Notes under the pieces: generated by a model | Seen by the model: the letters and a program-made list of their open reading frames with translations, nothing else | What the model was told of the DNA's origin: nothing | The model's database searches: none | Part shown: piece after piece, positions 39,304 through 52,353 of the stretch | How the letters are laid out: every line of letters starts with the position of its first letter | How positions within the stretch are numbered: the stretch's first letter is position 1 | Position numbers and translations under genes: made by a program | NCBI GenBank assembly: GCA_027186245.1 | Contig: CP114482.1 | Coordinates: 13,783,209 to 13,847,208 of the forward strand | Length of the DNA: 64,000 bases | Direction of reading: 5' to 3' | DNA from: Coriaria nepalensis | Lineage: Eukaryota > Streptophyta > Magnoliopsida > Cucurbitales > Coriariaceae

Positions 39304-42300
39304 GGCTAAAAAAATGCATAGTTGCCTTCAATAGATCAATTGCAAGTTATGCATGAAAGTCGTGTCTTAAATGCAAAAATAGAATTGGTTCGGAGTGCTT
39401 CCAAACAATTTAATGATATGAAAGGACTGAATGATATGCTTTTTAAGGCTAAAATAATGCATTGTTGTCTTCAATGGATTAATTGCAAGTTATGTAATAA
39501 AATCATGTTTGATGGGCGAAAATAGAATTCGTTCGACTTAATTTAGAATGATTTAACGCCTAGAAGAGACTCATTGACATGACTTTAAGGCTAAACAAAT
39601 GCATTGTTGCCTTCAATAGATCAACCGCAAGTTATGCACGAAAGTGATGTTTAAAGGCCGAATTTCATTCGAAGTGATTTAGAATGATTTACTGACTAAA
39701 AGAGACGCAATAATATGATTTTAAGGCTAAAAAAATGCATAGTTGCCTTCAATAGATCAATTGCAAGTTATGTATGAAAGTCGTGTCTTAAATGCAAAAA
39801 TAGAATTGGTTCGAAGTGCTTCCAAACAATTTAATGATATGAAAGGACTGAATGATATGCTTTTTAAGTCTAAAATAATGCATTGTTGTCTTCAATGGAT
39901 TAATGGCAAGTTATGTAATAAAATCATGTTTGAAGGGCGAAAATAGAATTCGTTCGGCTTAATTTAGAATGATTTAACGACTAGAAGAGACTCATTGACA
40001 TGACTTTAAGGCTAAACAAATGCATTGTTGCCTTCAATAGATCAACCGCAAGTTATGCACGAAAGTCATGTTTAAAGGCCGAATTTCATTCAAAGTTATT
40101 TAGAATGATTTACTGACTAAAAGAGACGCAAAAATATGACTTTAAGGCTAAAAAAATGCATAGTTGCCTTCAATAGATCAATTGCAAGTTATGTATGAAA
40201 GTCGTGTCCCAAATGCACAAATAGAATTGGTTCGAAGTGCTTCCAAACAATTTAATGATACGAAAAGACTGAATGATATGCTTTTTAAGGCTAAAATAAT
40301 GCATTGTTGTCCTCAATAGATTAATTGCAAGTTAGGTAACAAAATCATGTTTGAAGGGCGAAAATAGAATTCGTTCGACTTAATTTAGAATGATTTCACG
40401 ACTAGAAGAGACTCATTGACATGACTTTAAGGCTAAACAAATGCATTGTTGCCTTCAATACATCAACTGCAAGTTATACACGAAAGTGATGTTTAAAGGC
40501 CGAATTTCATTCAAAGTGATTTAGAATGATTTACTGACTAAAAGAGACACAAAAATATGACTTTAAGGCTAAAAAAATGGATTGTTGCCTTCAATAGATC
40601 AATTGCAAGTTATGTAAGAAAGTCGTGTCTTAAATGCACAAATAGAATTGGGTCGAAATACTTCTAAACAATTTAATGATATGAGAAGGCTGAATGATAC
40701 GCTTTTTAAGGCTAAAATAATGCATTGTTGTCTTCAATAGATTAATTGCAAGTTATGTAAGAAAATCATGTTTGAAGGGCGAAAATAGAATTCGTTTGAC
40801 TTAATTTAGAATGATTTAACGACTAGAAGAGACTCATTGACATGACTTTAAGGCTAAACAAATGCATTGTTGCCTTCAATAGATCAACTGCAAGTTATGC
40901 ACGAAAGTCATGTTTAAAGGCCGAATTTCATTCGAAGTGATTTATAATGATTTACTGACTAAAAGACACGCAATAATATGACTTTAAGGCTAAAAAAATG
41001 GATTGTTGCCTTCAATAGATCAATTGCAAGTTATGCATGAAAGTCGTGTCTTAAATGCAAAAATAGAATTGGTTCGAAGTGCTTCTAAACTATTTAATGA
41101 TATGAAAAGACTGAATGATATGCTTTTTAAGGCTAAAATAATGCATTGTTGTCTTCAATAGATTAATTGCAAGTTATGTAATAAAATCATGTTTGAAGGG
41201 CGAAAATAGAATTCGTTCGACTTAATTTAGAATGATTTAACGATTAGAAGAGACTCATTAACATGACTTTAAGGCTAAACAAATGCATTTTTGCCTTCAA
41301 TAGATCAACTCCAAGTTATGCACGAAAGTCATGTTTAAAGGCCGAATTTCATTCGACGTGATTTAGAATGATTTACTGACTAAAAGAGACGCAAAAATAT
41401 GATTTGAACGCTAAAAAAGGCATAGTTGCCATCAATAGATCAATTGCAAGTTATGTATCAAAAGTCGTGTCTCAAATGCAAAAATAGAATTGGTTCAAAG
41501 TGCTTCCAAAGAAGTTAATGATATGAAAAGACTAAATGATATGCTTTTTAAGTCTAAAATAATGCACTGTTGTCTTCAATAGATTAATTGCAAGTTATGG
41601 AAGAAAATCATGTTTGAAGGGCGAAAATAGAATTCGTTCGACTTAATTTAGAATGATTTAACGACTAGAAGAGACTCATTGACATGACTTTAAGGCTAAA
41701 CAAATGCATTGTTGCCTTCAATAGATCAACTGCATGTTATGCACGAAAGTCATGTTTAAAGGCCGAATTTCATTCGAAGTGATTTAGAATGATTTACTGA
41801 CTAAAAGAGACGCAATAATATGACTTTAAGGCTAAAAAAATGGATTGTTGCCTTCAATAGATCAATTGCAAGTTATGCATGAAAGTCGTGTCTTAAATGC
41901 AATAATAGAATTGGTTTGAAGTGCTTCTAAACTATTTAATGATATGAAAAGACTGAATGATATGCTTTTTATGGCTAAAATAATGCATTGTTGTCTTCAA
42001 TATATTAATTGCAAGTTATGTAAGAAAATCATGTTTGAAGGGCGTAAATAGAATTCGTTCGACTTAATTTTGAATGATTTAACGACTAGAAGAGACTCAT
42101 TGACATGACTTTAAGGATAAACAAATGCATTGTTGCCTTCAATAGATCAACTGCAAGTTATGCACGAAAGTCATGTTTAAAGGCCGGATTTCATTCGAAG
42201 TGATTTAGAATGATTTACTGACTAAAAGAGACGCAATAATATGACTTTAGGGCTAAAAAAATGGATTGTTGCCCTCAATAGATCAATTGCAAGTTATGCA

Positions 42301-43092
42301 TGAAAGTCGTTTCTTAAATGCAAAAATAGAATTGGTTCGAAGTGCTTCCAAACAATTTAATAATATGAAAAGACTGAAAGATATGCTTTTTAAGGCTAAA
42401 ATAATGCACTGTTGTCTTCAATAGATTAATTGCAGGGTATGTAAGAAAATCATGTTTGAAGGGCGAAAATAGAATTCGTTCGACTTAATTTAGAATGATT
42501 TAACGACTAGAAGATACTCATTGACATGACTTTAAGGCTAAACAAATGCATTGTTGCCTTCAATACATCAACTGCAAGTTATGCACGAAAGTCATGTTTA
42601 AAGGCCGAATTTCATTCGAAGTGATTTAGAATGATTTACTGACTAAAAGAGACGCAAAAATATGACTTTAAGGCTAAAAAAATGCATAGTTGCCTTCAAT
42701 AGATCAATTGCAAGTTATGTATGAAAGTCATGTCTCAAATGCAAAAATAGAATTGGTTCGAAGTGCTTCCAAACAATTTAATGATATGAAAAGACTGAAT
42801 GATATGCTTTTTAAGGCTAAAATAATGCACTGTTGTCTTCAACAGATTAATTGCAAGTTATGGAAGAAAATCATGTTTGAAGGGCGAAAATAGAATTCGT
42901 TCGACTTAATTTAGAATGATTTAACGACTAGAAGAGACTCATTGACATGACTTTAAGGCTAAACAAATGCATTGTTGCCTTCAATACATCAACTGCAGGT
43001 TATGCACGAAAGTCATGTTTAAAGGCCGAATTTCATTCGAAGTGATTTAGAATGATTTACTAACAAAAATAGACGCAAAAATATGACTTTAA
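39304..43092 (+). repeat. Nine-monomer higher-order repeat (3789 bp), copy 1
   Basis: Nine monomers that repeat in the same order at 43093-46881. Ordered markers: GAAAGGACTG twice, TAATGGCAAG, GTCGTGTCCCAAATGC, GGGTCGAAATACTTC, CTAAAAGACACGC, ATGATTTGAACGC, GCAATAATAGAATTGG, GACTTTAGGGC, and GAAAGATATGC with GCAGGGTATG. Copies differ only by scattered point changes. Total length is exactly 9 x 421 because the small indels inside cancel out. Confidence 0.92.
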
Positions 43093-46000
43093 GGCTAAAA
43101 AAATGCATAGTTGCCTTCAATAGATCAATTGGAAGTTATGCATGAAAGTCGTGTCTTAAATGCAAAAATAGAATTGGTTCGAAGTGCTTCCAAACAATTT
43201 AATGATATGAAAGGACTGAATGATATGCTTTTTAAGGCTAAAATAATGCATTGTTGTCTTCAATGGATTAATTGCAAGTTATGTAATAAAATCATGTTTG
43301 AAGGGCGAAAATAGAATTCGTTCGACTTAATTTAGAATGATTTAACGCCTAGAAGAGACTCATTGACATGACTTTAAGGCTAAACAAATGCATTGTTGCC
43401 TTCAATAGATCAACCGCAAGTTATGCACGAAAGTGATGTTTAAAGGCCGAATTTCATTCGAAGTGATTTAGAATGATTTACTGACTAAAAGAGACGCAAT
43501 AATATGATTTTAAGGCTAAAAAAATGCATAGTTGCCTTCAATAGATCAATTGCAAGTTATGTATGAAAGTCGTGTCTTAAATGCAAAAATAGAATTGGTT
43601 CGAAGTGCTTCCAAACAATTTAATGATATGAAAGGACTGAATGATATGCTTTTTAAGGCTAAAATAATGCATTGTTGTCTTCAATGGATTAATGGCAAGT
43701 TATGTAATAAAATCATGTTTGAAGGGCGAAAATAGAATTCGTTCGACTTAATTTAGAATGATTTAACGACTAGAAGAGACTCATTGACATGACTTTAAGG
43801 CTAAACAAATGCATTGTTGCCTTCAATAGATCAACCGCAAGTTATGCACGAAAGTCATGTTTAAAGGCCGAATTTCATTCAAAGTTATTTAGAATGATTT
43901 ACTGACTAAAAGAGACGCAAAAATATGACTTTAAGGCTAAAAAAATGCATAGTTGCCTTCAATAGATCAATTGCAAGTTATGTATGAAAGTCGTGTCCCA
44001 AATGCGCAAATAGAATTGGTTCGAAGTGCTTCCAAACAATTTAATGATATGAAAAGACTGAATGATATGCTTTTTAAGGCTAAAATAATGCATTGTTGTC
44101 CTCAATAGATTAATTGCAAGTTAGGTAACAAAATCATGTTTGAAGGGCGAAAATAGAATTCGTTCGACTTAATTTAGAATGATTTAACGACTAGAAGAGA
44201 CTCATTGACATGACTTTAAGGCTAAACAAATGCATTGTTGCCTTCAATACATCAACTGCAAGTTATACACGAAAGTGATGTTTAAAGGCCGAATTTCATT
44301 CAAAGTGATTTAGAATGATTTACTGACTAAAAGAGACACAAAAATATGACTTTAAGGCTAAAAAAATGGATTGTTGCCTTCAATAGATCAATTGCAAGTT
44401 ATGTAAGAAAGTCGTGTCTTAAATGCACAAATAGAATTGGGTCGAAATACTTCTAAACAATTTAATGATATGAGAAGGCTGAATGATATGCTTTTTAAGG
44501 CTAAAATAATGCATTGTTGTCTTCAATAGATTAATTGCAAGTTATGTAAGAAAATCATGTTTGAAGGGCGAAAATAGAATTCGTTTGACTTAATTTAGAA
44601 TGATTTAACGACTAGAAGAGACTCATTGACATGACTTTAAGGCTAAACAAATGCATTGTTGCCTTCAATAGATCAACTGCAAGTTATGCACGAAAGTCAT
44701 GTTTAAAGGCCGAATTTCATTCGAAGTGATTTATAATGATTTACTGACTAAAAGACACGCAATAATATGACTTTAAGGCTAAAAAAATGGATTGTTGCCT
44801 TCAATAGATCAATTGCAAGTTATGCATGAAAGTCGTGTCTTAAATGCAAAAATAGAATTGGTTCGAAGTGCTTCTAAACTATTTAATGATATGAAAAGAC
44901 TGAATGATATGCTTTTTAAGGCTAAAATAATGCATTGTTGTCTTCAATAGATTAATTGCAAGTTATGTAATAAATTCATGTTTGAAGGGCGAAAATAGAA
45001 TTCGTTCGACTTAATTTAGAATGATTTAACGATTAGAAGAGACTCATTAACATGACTTTAAGGCTAAACAAATGCATTTTTGCCTTCAATAGATCAACTC
45101 CAAGTTATGCACGAAAGTCATGTTTAAAGGCCGAATTTCATTCGAAGTGATTTAGAATGATTTACTGACTAAAAGAGACGCAAAAATATGATTTGAACGC
45201 TAAAAAAGGCATAGTTGCCATCAATAGATCAATTGCAAGTTATGTATCAAAAGTCGTGTCTCAAATGCAAAAATAGAATTGGTTCGAAGTGCTTCCAAAG
45301 AAGTTAATGATATGAAAAGACTGAATGATATGCTTTTTAAGTCTAAAATAATGCACTGTTGTCTTCAATAGATTAATTGCAAGTTATGGAAGAAAATCAT
45401 GTTTGAAGGGCGAAAATAGAATTCGTTCGACTTAATTTAGAATGATTTAACGACTAGAAGAGACTCATTGACATGACTTTAAGGCTAAACAAATGCATTG
45501 TTGCCTTCAATAGATCAACTGCATGTTATGCACGAAAGTCATGTTTAAAGGCCGAATTTCATTCGAAGTGATTTAGAATGATTTACTGACTAAAAGATAC
45601 GCAATAATATGACTTTAAGGCTAAAAAAATGGATTGTTGCCTTCAATAGATCAATTGCAAGTTATGCATGAAAGTCGTGTCTTAAATGCAATAATAGAAT
45701 TGGTTTGAAGTGCTTCTAAACTATTTAATGATATGAAAAGACTGAATGATATGCTTTTTATGGCTAAAATAATGCATTGTTGTCTTCAATATATTAATTG
45801 CAAGTTATGTAAGAAAATCATGTTTGAAGGGCGTAAATAGAATTCGTTCGACTTAATTTTGAATGATTTAACGACTAGAAGAGACTCATTGACATGACTT
45901 TAAGGATAAACAAATGCATTGTTGCCTTCAATAGATCAACTGCAAGTTATGCACGAAAGTCATGTTTAAAGGCCGGATTTCATTCGAAGTGATTTAGAAT

Positions 46001-46881
46001 GATTTACTGACTAAAAGAGACGCAATAATATGACTTTAGGGCTAAAAAAATGGACTGTTGCCCTCAATAGATCAATTGCAAGTTATGCATGAAAGTCGTT
46101 TCTTAAATGCAAAAATAGAATTGGTTCGAAGTGCTTCCAAACAATTTAATAATATGAAAAGACTGAAAGATATGCTTTTTAAGGCTAAAATAATGCACTG
46201 TTGTCTTCAATAGATTAATTGCAGGGTATGTAAGAAAATCATGTTTGAAGGGCGAAAATAGAATTCGTTCGACTTAATTTAGAATGATTTAACGACTAGA
46301 AGATACTCATTGACATGACTTTAAGGCTAAACAAATGCATTGTTGCCTTCAATACATCAACTGCAAGTTATGCACGAAAGTCATGTTTAAAGGCCGAATT
46401 TCATTCGAAGTGATTTAGAATGATTTACTGACTAAAAGAGACGCAAAAATATGACTTTAAGGCTAAAAAAATGCATAGTTGCCTTCAATAGATCAATTGC
46501 AAGTTATGTATGAAAGTCATGTCTCAAATGCAAAAATAGAATTGGTTCGAAGTGCTTCCAAACAATTTAATGATATGAAAAGACTGAATGATATGCTTTT
46601 TAAGGCTAAAATAATGCACTGTTGTCTTCAACAGATTAATTGCAAGTTATGGAAGAAAATCATGTTTGAAGGGCGAAAATAGAATTCGTTTGACTTAATT
46701 TAGAATGATTTAACGACTAGAAGAGACTCATTGACATGACTTTAAGGCTAAACAAATGCATTGTTGGCTTCAATAGATCAACTGCAGGTTATGCACGAAA
46801 GTCATGTTTAAAGGCCGAATTTCATTCGAAGTGATTTAGAATGATTTACTAACAAAAATAGACTCAAAAATATGACTTTAA
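43093..46881 (+). repeat. Nine-monomer higher-order repeat (3789 bp), copy 2
   Basis: Same monomer order and private variants as 39304-43092 at a constant 3789-bp offset. Small differences exist, for example CAAATGCGCAAATAG at about 44000 and AAGATACGC at about 45595. The last C subunit reads ATTGTTGGCTTCAATAG (about 46761), a variant absent from copy 1 but present in the shortened third copy. Confidence 0.92.
43514..43934 (+). repeat. Representative right-type monomer (421 bp)
   Basis: Subunit A is 43514-43656, B is 43657-43798 and C is 43799-43934. Right-type diagnostic sites: AAATGCATAG in A and TTTTTAAGGCTAAAATA at the A/B boundary. Its B subunit reads CAATGGATTAATGGC rather than the commoner CAATAGATTAATTGC, which leaves a 67-codon TTG-initiated frame open at 43532-43735. 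I do not regard that frame as a gene. Confidence 0.9.
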
Positions 46882-48565
46882 GGCTAAAAAAATGCATAGT
46901 TGCCTTCAATAGATCAATTGCAAGTTATGCATGAAAGTCGTGTCTTAAATGCAAAAATAGAATTGGTTCGAAGTGCTTCCAAACAATTTAATGATATGAA
47001 AGGACTGAATGATATGCTTTTTAAGGCTAAAATAATGCATTGTTGTCTTCAATGGATTAATTGCAAGTTATGTAATAAAATCATGTTTGAAGGGCGAAAA
47101 TAGAATTCGTTCGACTTAATTTAGAATGATTTAACGCCTAGAAGAGACTCATTGACATGACTTTAAGGCTAAACAAATGCATTGTTGCCTTCAATCGATC
47201 AACCGCAAGTTATGCACGAAAGTGATGTTTAAAGGCCGAATTTCATTCGAAGTGATTTAGAATGATTTACTGACTAAAAGAGACGCAATAATATGATTTT
47301 AAGGCTAAAAAAATGCATAGTTGCCTTCAATAGATCAATTGCAAGTTATGTATGAAAGTCGTGTCTTAAATGCAAAAATAGAATTGGTTCGAAGTGCTTC
47401 CAAACAATTTAATGATATGAAAGGACTGAATGATATGCTTTTTAAGGCTAAAATAATGCATTGTTGTCTTCAATGGATTAATGGCAAGTTATGTAATAAA
47501 ATCATGTTTGAAGGGCGAAAATAGAATTCGTTCGACTTAATTTAGAATGATTTAACGACTAGAAGAGACTCATTGACATGACTTTAAGGCTAAACAAATG
47601 CATTGTTGCCTTCAATAGATCAACTGCATGTTATGCACGAAAGTCATGTTTAAAGGCCGAATTTCATTCGAAGTGATTTAGAATGATTTACTGACTAAAA
47701 GAGACGCAATAATATGACTTTAGGGCTAAAAAAATGGATTGTTGCCCTCAATAGATCAATTGCAAGTTATGCATGAAAGTCGTTTCTTAAATGCAAAAAT
47801 AGAATTGGTTCGAAGTGCTTCCAAACAATTTAATAATATGAAAAGACTGAAAGATATGCTTTTTAAGGCTAAAATAATGCACTGTTGTCTTCAATAGATT
47901 AATTGCAGGGTATGTAAGAAAATCATGTTTGAAGGGCGAAAATAGAATTCGTTCGACTTAATTTAGAATGATTTAACGACTAGAAGATACTCATTGACAT
48001 GACTTTAAGGCTAAACAAATGCATTGTTGCCTTCAATACATCAACTGCAAGTTATGCACGAAAGTCATGTTTAAAGGCCGAATTTCATTCGAAGTGATTT
48101 AGAATGATTTACTGACTAAAAGAGACGCAAAAATATGACTTTAAGGCTAAAAAAATGCATAGTTGCCTTCAATAGATCAATTGCAAGTTATGTATGAAAG
48201 TCATGTCTCAAATGCAAAAATAGAATTGGTTCAAAGTGCTTCCAAACAATTTAATGATATGAAAAGACTGAATGATATGCTTTTTAAGGCTAAAATAATG
48301 CACTGTTGTCTTCAACAGATTAATTGCAAGTTATGAAAGAAAATCATGTTTGAAGGGCGAAAATAGAATTCGTTCGACTTAATTTAGAATGATTTAACGA
48401 CTAGAAGAGACTCATTGACATGACTTTAAGGCTAAACAAATGCATTGTTGGCTTCAATAGATCAACTGCAGGTTATGCACGAAAGTCATGTTTAAAGGCC
48501 GAATTTCATTCGAAGTGATTTAGAATGATTTACTAACAAAAATAGACGCAAAAATATGACTTTAA
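46882..48565 (+). repeat. Shortened chimeric third copy of the nine-monomer HOR
   Basis: Four monomers. The first two (46882, 47303) match positions 1 and 2 of the HOR and the last two (47724, 48145) match positions 8 and 9. The join lies within the monomer at 47303: its A and B subunits are position-2 type. Its C subunit (GATCAACTGCATG at about 47621) is like that of position 6, and GACTTTAGGGC follows at once. Five monomers are therefore missing relative to a full unit. Positions 8-9 share the GTTGGCTTC variant with copy 2. Confidence 0.85.
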
Positions 48566-49407
48566 GGCTAAAAAAATGCATAGTTGCCTTCAATAGATCA
48601 ATTGCAAGTTATGTATGAAAGTCGTGTCTCAAATGCACAAATAGAATTGGTTCGAAGTGCTTCCAAACAATTTAATGATATGAAAAGACTGAATGATATG
48701 CTTTTTAAGGCTAAAATAATGCATTGTTGTCTTCAGTAGATTAATTGCAAGTTATGTAAGAAAATCATGTTTGAAGGGCGAAAATAGAATTCGTTCGACT
48801 TAATTTAGAATGATTTAACGACTAGAAGAGACTCATTGACATGACTTTAAGGCTAAACAAATGCATTGTTGCCTTCAATACATCAACTGCAAGTTTTGCA
48901 CGAAAGTAATGTTTAAAGGCCGAATTTCATTCGAAGTGATGCAGAATGATTTACTGACTAAAATAGACGAAAAAATATGACTTTAAGGCTAAAAAAATGC
49001 ATAGTTGCCTTCAATAGATCAATTGCAAGTTATGTATGAAAGTCGTGTCTCAAATGCACAAATAGAATTGGTTCGAAGTGCTTCCAAACAATTTAATGAT
49101 ATGAAAAGACTGAATGATATGTTTTTTAAGGCTAAAATAATGCATTGTTGTCTTCAATAGATTAATTGCAAGTTATGTAATAAAATCATGTTTGAAGGGC
49201 GGAAATAGAATTCGTTCGACTTAATTTAGAATGATTCAACGACTAGAAGAGACTCATTGACATGACTTTAAGGCTAAACAAATACATTTTTGCCTTCAAT
49301 AGATCAACTCCAAGTTATGCACGAAAGTGATGTTTAAAGGCCGAATTTCATTCGAAGTGATTTAGAATGATTTACTGACTAAAAGAGACGCAATAATATG
49401 ACTTTAA
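48566..49407 (+). repeat. Two right-type monomers between HOR families
   Basis: The monomer at 48566 is a generic right-type copy (CTTCAGTAG). The one at 48987 has ATTCAACGAC and AAATACATTTTTGCC, which places it as a relative of the 51933 monomer of the seven-monomer HOR. Confidence 0.8.
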
Positions 49408-52353
49408 GGCTAAAAAAATGGATTGTTGCCTTCAACAGATCAATTGCAAGTTATGCATGAAAGTCGTGTCTTAAATGCAAAAATAGAATTGGTTTGAAGT
49501 GCTTCTAAACTATTTAATGATATGAAAAGACTGAATGATATGTTTTTTATGGCTAAAATAATGCATTGTTGTCTTCAATATATTAATTGCAAGTTATGTA
49601 AGAAAATCATGTTTGAAGGGCGTAAATAGAATTCGTTCGACTTAATTTTGAATGATTTAACGACTAGAATTGACTCATTGACATGACTTTAAGGCTAAAC
49701 AAATGCATTGTTGCCTTCAATACATCAACTGCAAGTTATGCACGAAAGTGATGTTTAAAGGCCGAATTTCATTCGAAGTGATTTTGAATGATTTACTGAC
49801 TAAAGTAGACGCAATAATATGACTTTAAGGCTAAAAAAATGCATAGTTGCCTTCAATAGATCAATTGCAAGTTATGTATGAAAGTCGTGTCTCAAATGCA
49901 AAAATAGAATTGGTTCGAAGTGCTTCGAAACAATTTAATGATATGAAAAGACTGAATGATATGCTTTTTAAGGCTAAAATAATGCACTGTTGTCTTCAAT
50001 AGATTAATTGCAAGTTATGGAAGAAAATCATGTTTGAAGGGCGAAAATAGAATTCGTTCGACTTAATTTAGAATGATTTAACGACTAAAAGAGACTCATT
50101 GACATGACTTTAAGGCTAAACAAATGCATTGTTGCCTTCAATACATCAACTGCAAGTTATGCGCGAAAGTCATGTTTAAAGGCCGAATTTCATTCGAAGT
50201 GATCTAGAATGATTTACTGACTAAAATAGACGAAAAAATATGACTTTAAGGCTAAAAAAATGCATAGTTGCCTGCAATAGATCAATTGCAAGTTATGTAT
50301 GAAAGTCGTGTCGCAAATGCACAAATAGAATTGGTTCGAAGTGCTTCCAAACAATTTAATGATATGAAACGACTGAATGATATGCTTTTTAAGGCTAAAA
50401 TAATGCATTGTTGTCTTCTGTAGATTAATTGCAAGTTACGTAAGAAAATCATGTTTGAAGGGCGAAAATAGAATTCGTTCGACTTAATTTAGAATGATTT
50501 AACGACTAGAAGAGACTCATTGACATGACCTTAAGGCTAAACAAATGCATCGTTGCCTTCAATACATCAACTGCAAGTTATGCACGATAGTCATGTTTGA
50601 AGGCCGAATTTCATTCAAAGTGATTTAGAATGATTTACTGACTAAAAGAGACGCAAAAATATGACTTTAAGGCTAAAAAAATGCATAGTTGCCTTCAATA
50701 GATCAATTGCAAGTTATGTATGAAAGTTGTGTCTCAAATGCACAAATAGAATTGGTTCGAAGTGCTTCCAAAAAAATTAATGATATGAAAAGACTGAATG
50801 ATATGCTTTTTACGGCTAAAATAATGCATTGTTGTCTTCCATAGATTAATTGCAACTTATGTAATAAAATCATGTTTGAAGGGCGAAAATAGAATTCGTT
50901 CGACTTAATTTAGAATGATTTAACGACGAGAAGAGACTCATTAACATGACTTTAAGGCTAAACAAATGCATTTTTGTCTTCAATAGATCAACTCCAAGTT
51001 CTGCACGAAAGTCATGTTTAAAGGCCGAATTTCATTCGAAGTGATTTAGAATGATTTACTGACTAAAAGAGATGCAAAAATATGACTTTAAGGCCAAAAA
51101 AATGGATTGTTGCATTCAATATATCAATTGCAAGTTATGCATGAAAGTCGTGTCTTAAATGCAAAAATGGAATTGGTTCGAAGTGCTCCCAAACAATTTA
51201 ATGATATGAAAAGACTGAATGATATGCTTTTTAAGGCTAAAATAATGCACTGTTGTCTTCAATAGATTAATTGCAAGTTATGTAAGAAAATCATGTTTGA
51301 AGGGCGAAAATAGAATTCGTTCGACTTAATTTAGAATGATTTAACGACTAGAAGAGACTCATTGACATGACTTTAAGGCTAAAAAATGCATTGTTGCCTT
51401 CAATACATCAACTGCAAGTTATGCACGAAAGTCATGTTTAAAGGCCGAATTTCATTCGAAATGATTTAGAATGATTTACTGACTAAAAGAGACGCAAAAA
51501 TATGACTTTAAGGCTTAAAAAATGCATAGTTGCCTTCAATAGATCAATTGCAAGTTATGTATGAAAGTCGTGTCTCAAATGCACAAATAGAATTGGTTCG
51601 AAGTGCTTGCAAACAATTTAATGATATGACAAGACTGAATGATATTCTTTTTAAGGCTAAAATAAGGCATTGTTGTTTTCAATAGATTAATTGCGAGTTA
51701 TGTAATAAAATCATGTTTGAAGGGCGAAAATAGAATTTGTTCGACTTAATTTAGAATGATTTAACGATTAGTAGAGACTCATTAACATGACTTTAAGGCT
51801 AAACAAATGCATTTTTGCCTTCAATAGATCAACTCCAAGTTATGCACGAAAGTCATGTTTAAAGGCTGAATTTCATTCCAAGTGATTAAGAATGATTTAC
51901 TGACAAAAAGAGACGCAAAAATATGACTTTAAGGCTAAAAAAATGCATAGTTGCCTTCAATAGATCAATTGCAAGTTATGTATGAAAGTCGTGTCGCAAA
52001 TGCACAAATAGAATTGGTTCGAAGTGCTTCCAAACAATTTACTGATATGAAAAGACTGAATGATATGCTTTTTAAGGCTAAAATAATGCATTGTTGTCTT
52101 CAATAGATTAATTGCAAGTTATGTAATAAAATCATGTTTGAAGGGCGAAAATAGAATTCGTTCGACTTAATTTAGAATGATTCAACGACTAGAAGAGACT
52201 CATTGACATGACTTTAAGGCTAAACAAATACATTTTTGCCTTCAATAGATCAACTCCAAGTTATGCACGAAAGTGATGTTTAAAGGCCGAATTTCATTCG
52301 AAGTGATTTAGAATGATTTACTGACTAAAAGAGATGCAATAATATGACTTTAA
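49408..52353 (+). repeat. Seven-monomer higher-order repeat (2946 bp), copy 1
   Basis: Ordered markers: TTCTAAACTATTT with AGAATTGACTC (49408), GCTTCGAAACAATTT (49829), GATATGAAACGACTG with TTGCCTGCAATAG (50250), GGAAGGC-free TTACGGCTAAAATAATG (50671), TTGCATTCAATATATC (51092), CTTGCAAACAATTT with GATATTC (51512), and AAATACATTTTTGCC (51933). One monomer is 420 bp (GGCTAAAAAATGC at about 51378), so the unit is 7 x 421 - 1. Confidence 0.88.

Noticed and set aside
46032..46045. TTTAGGGC as a telomere-like repeat
   Set aside because: It is a single point change of the usual CTTTAAGGC in one HOR member, not a tandem telomeric array.
50214..50408. 64-codon minus-strand frames, also at 53160 and 62853
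   Set aside because: They occur only in three copies of one HOR member and are the complement of satellite sequence. No homology or gene context is visible.
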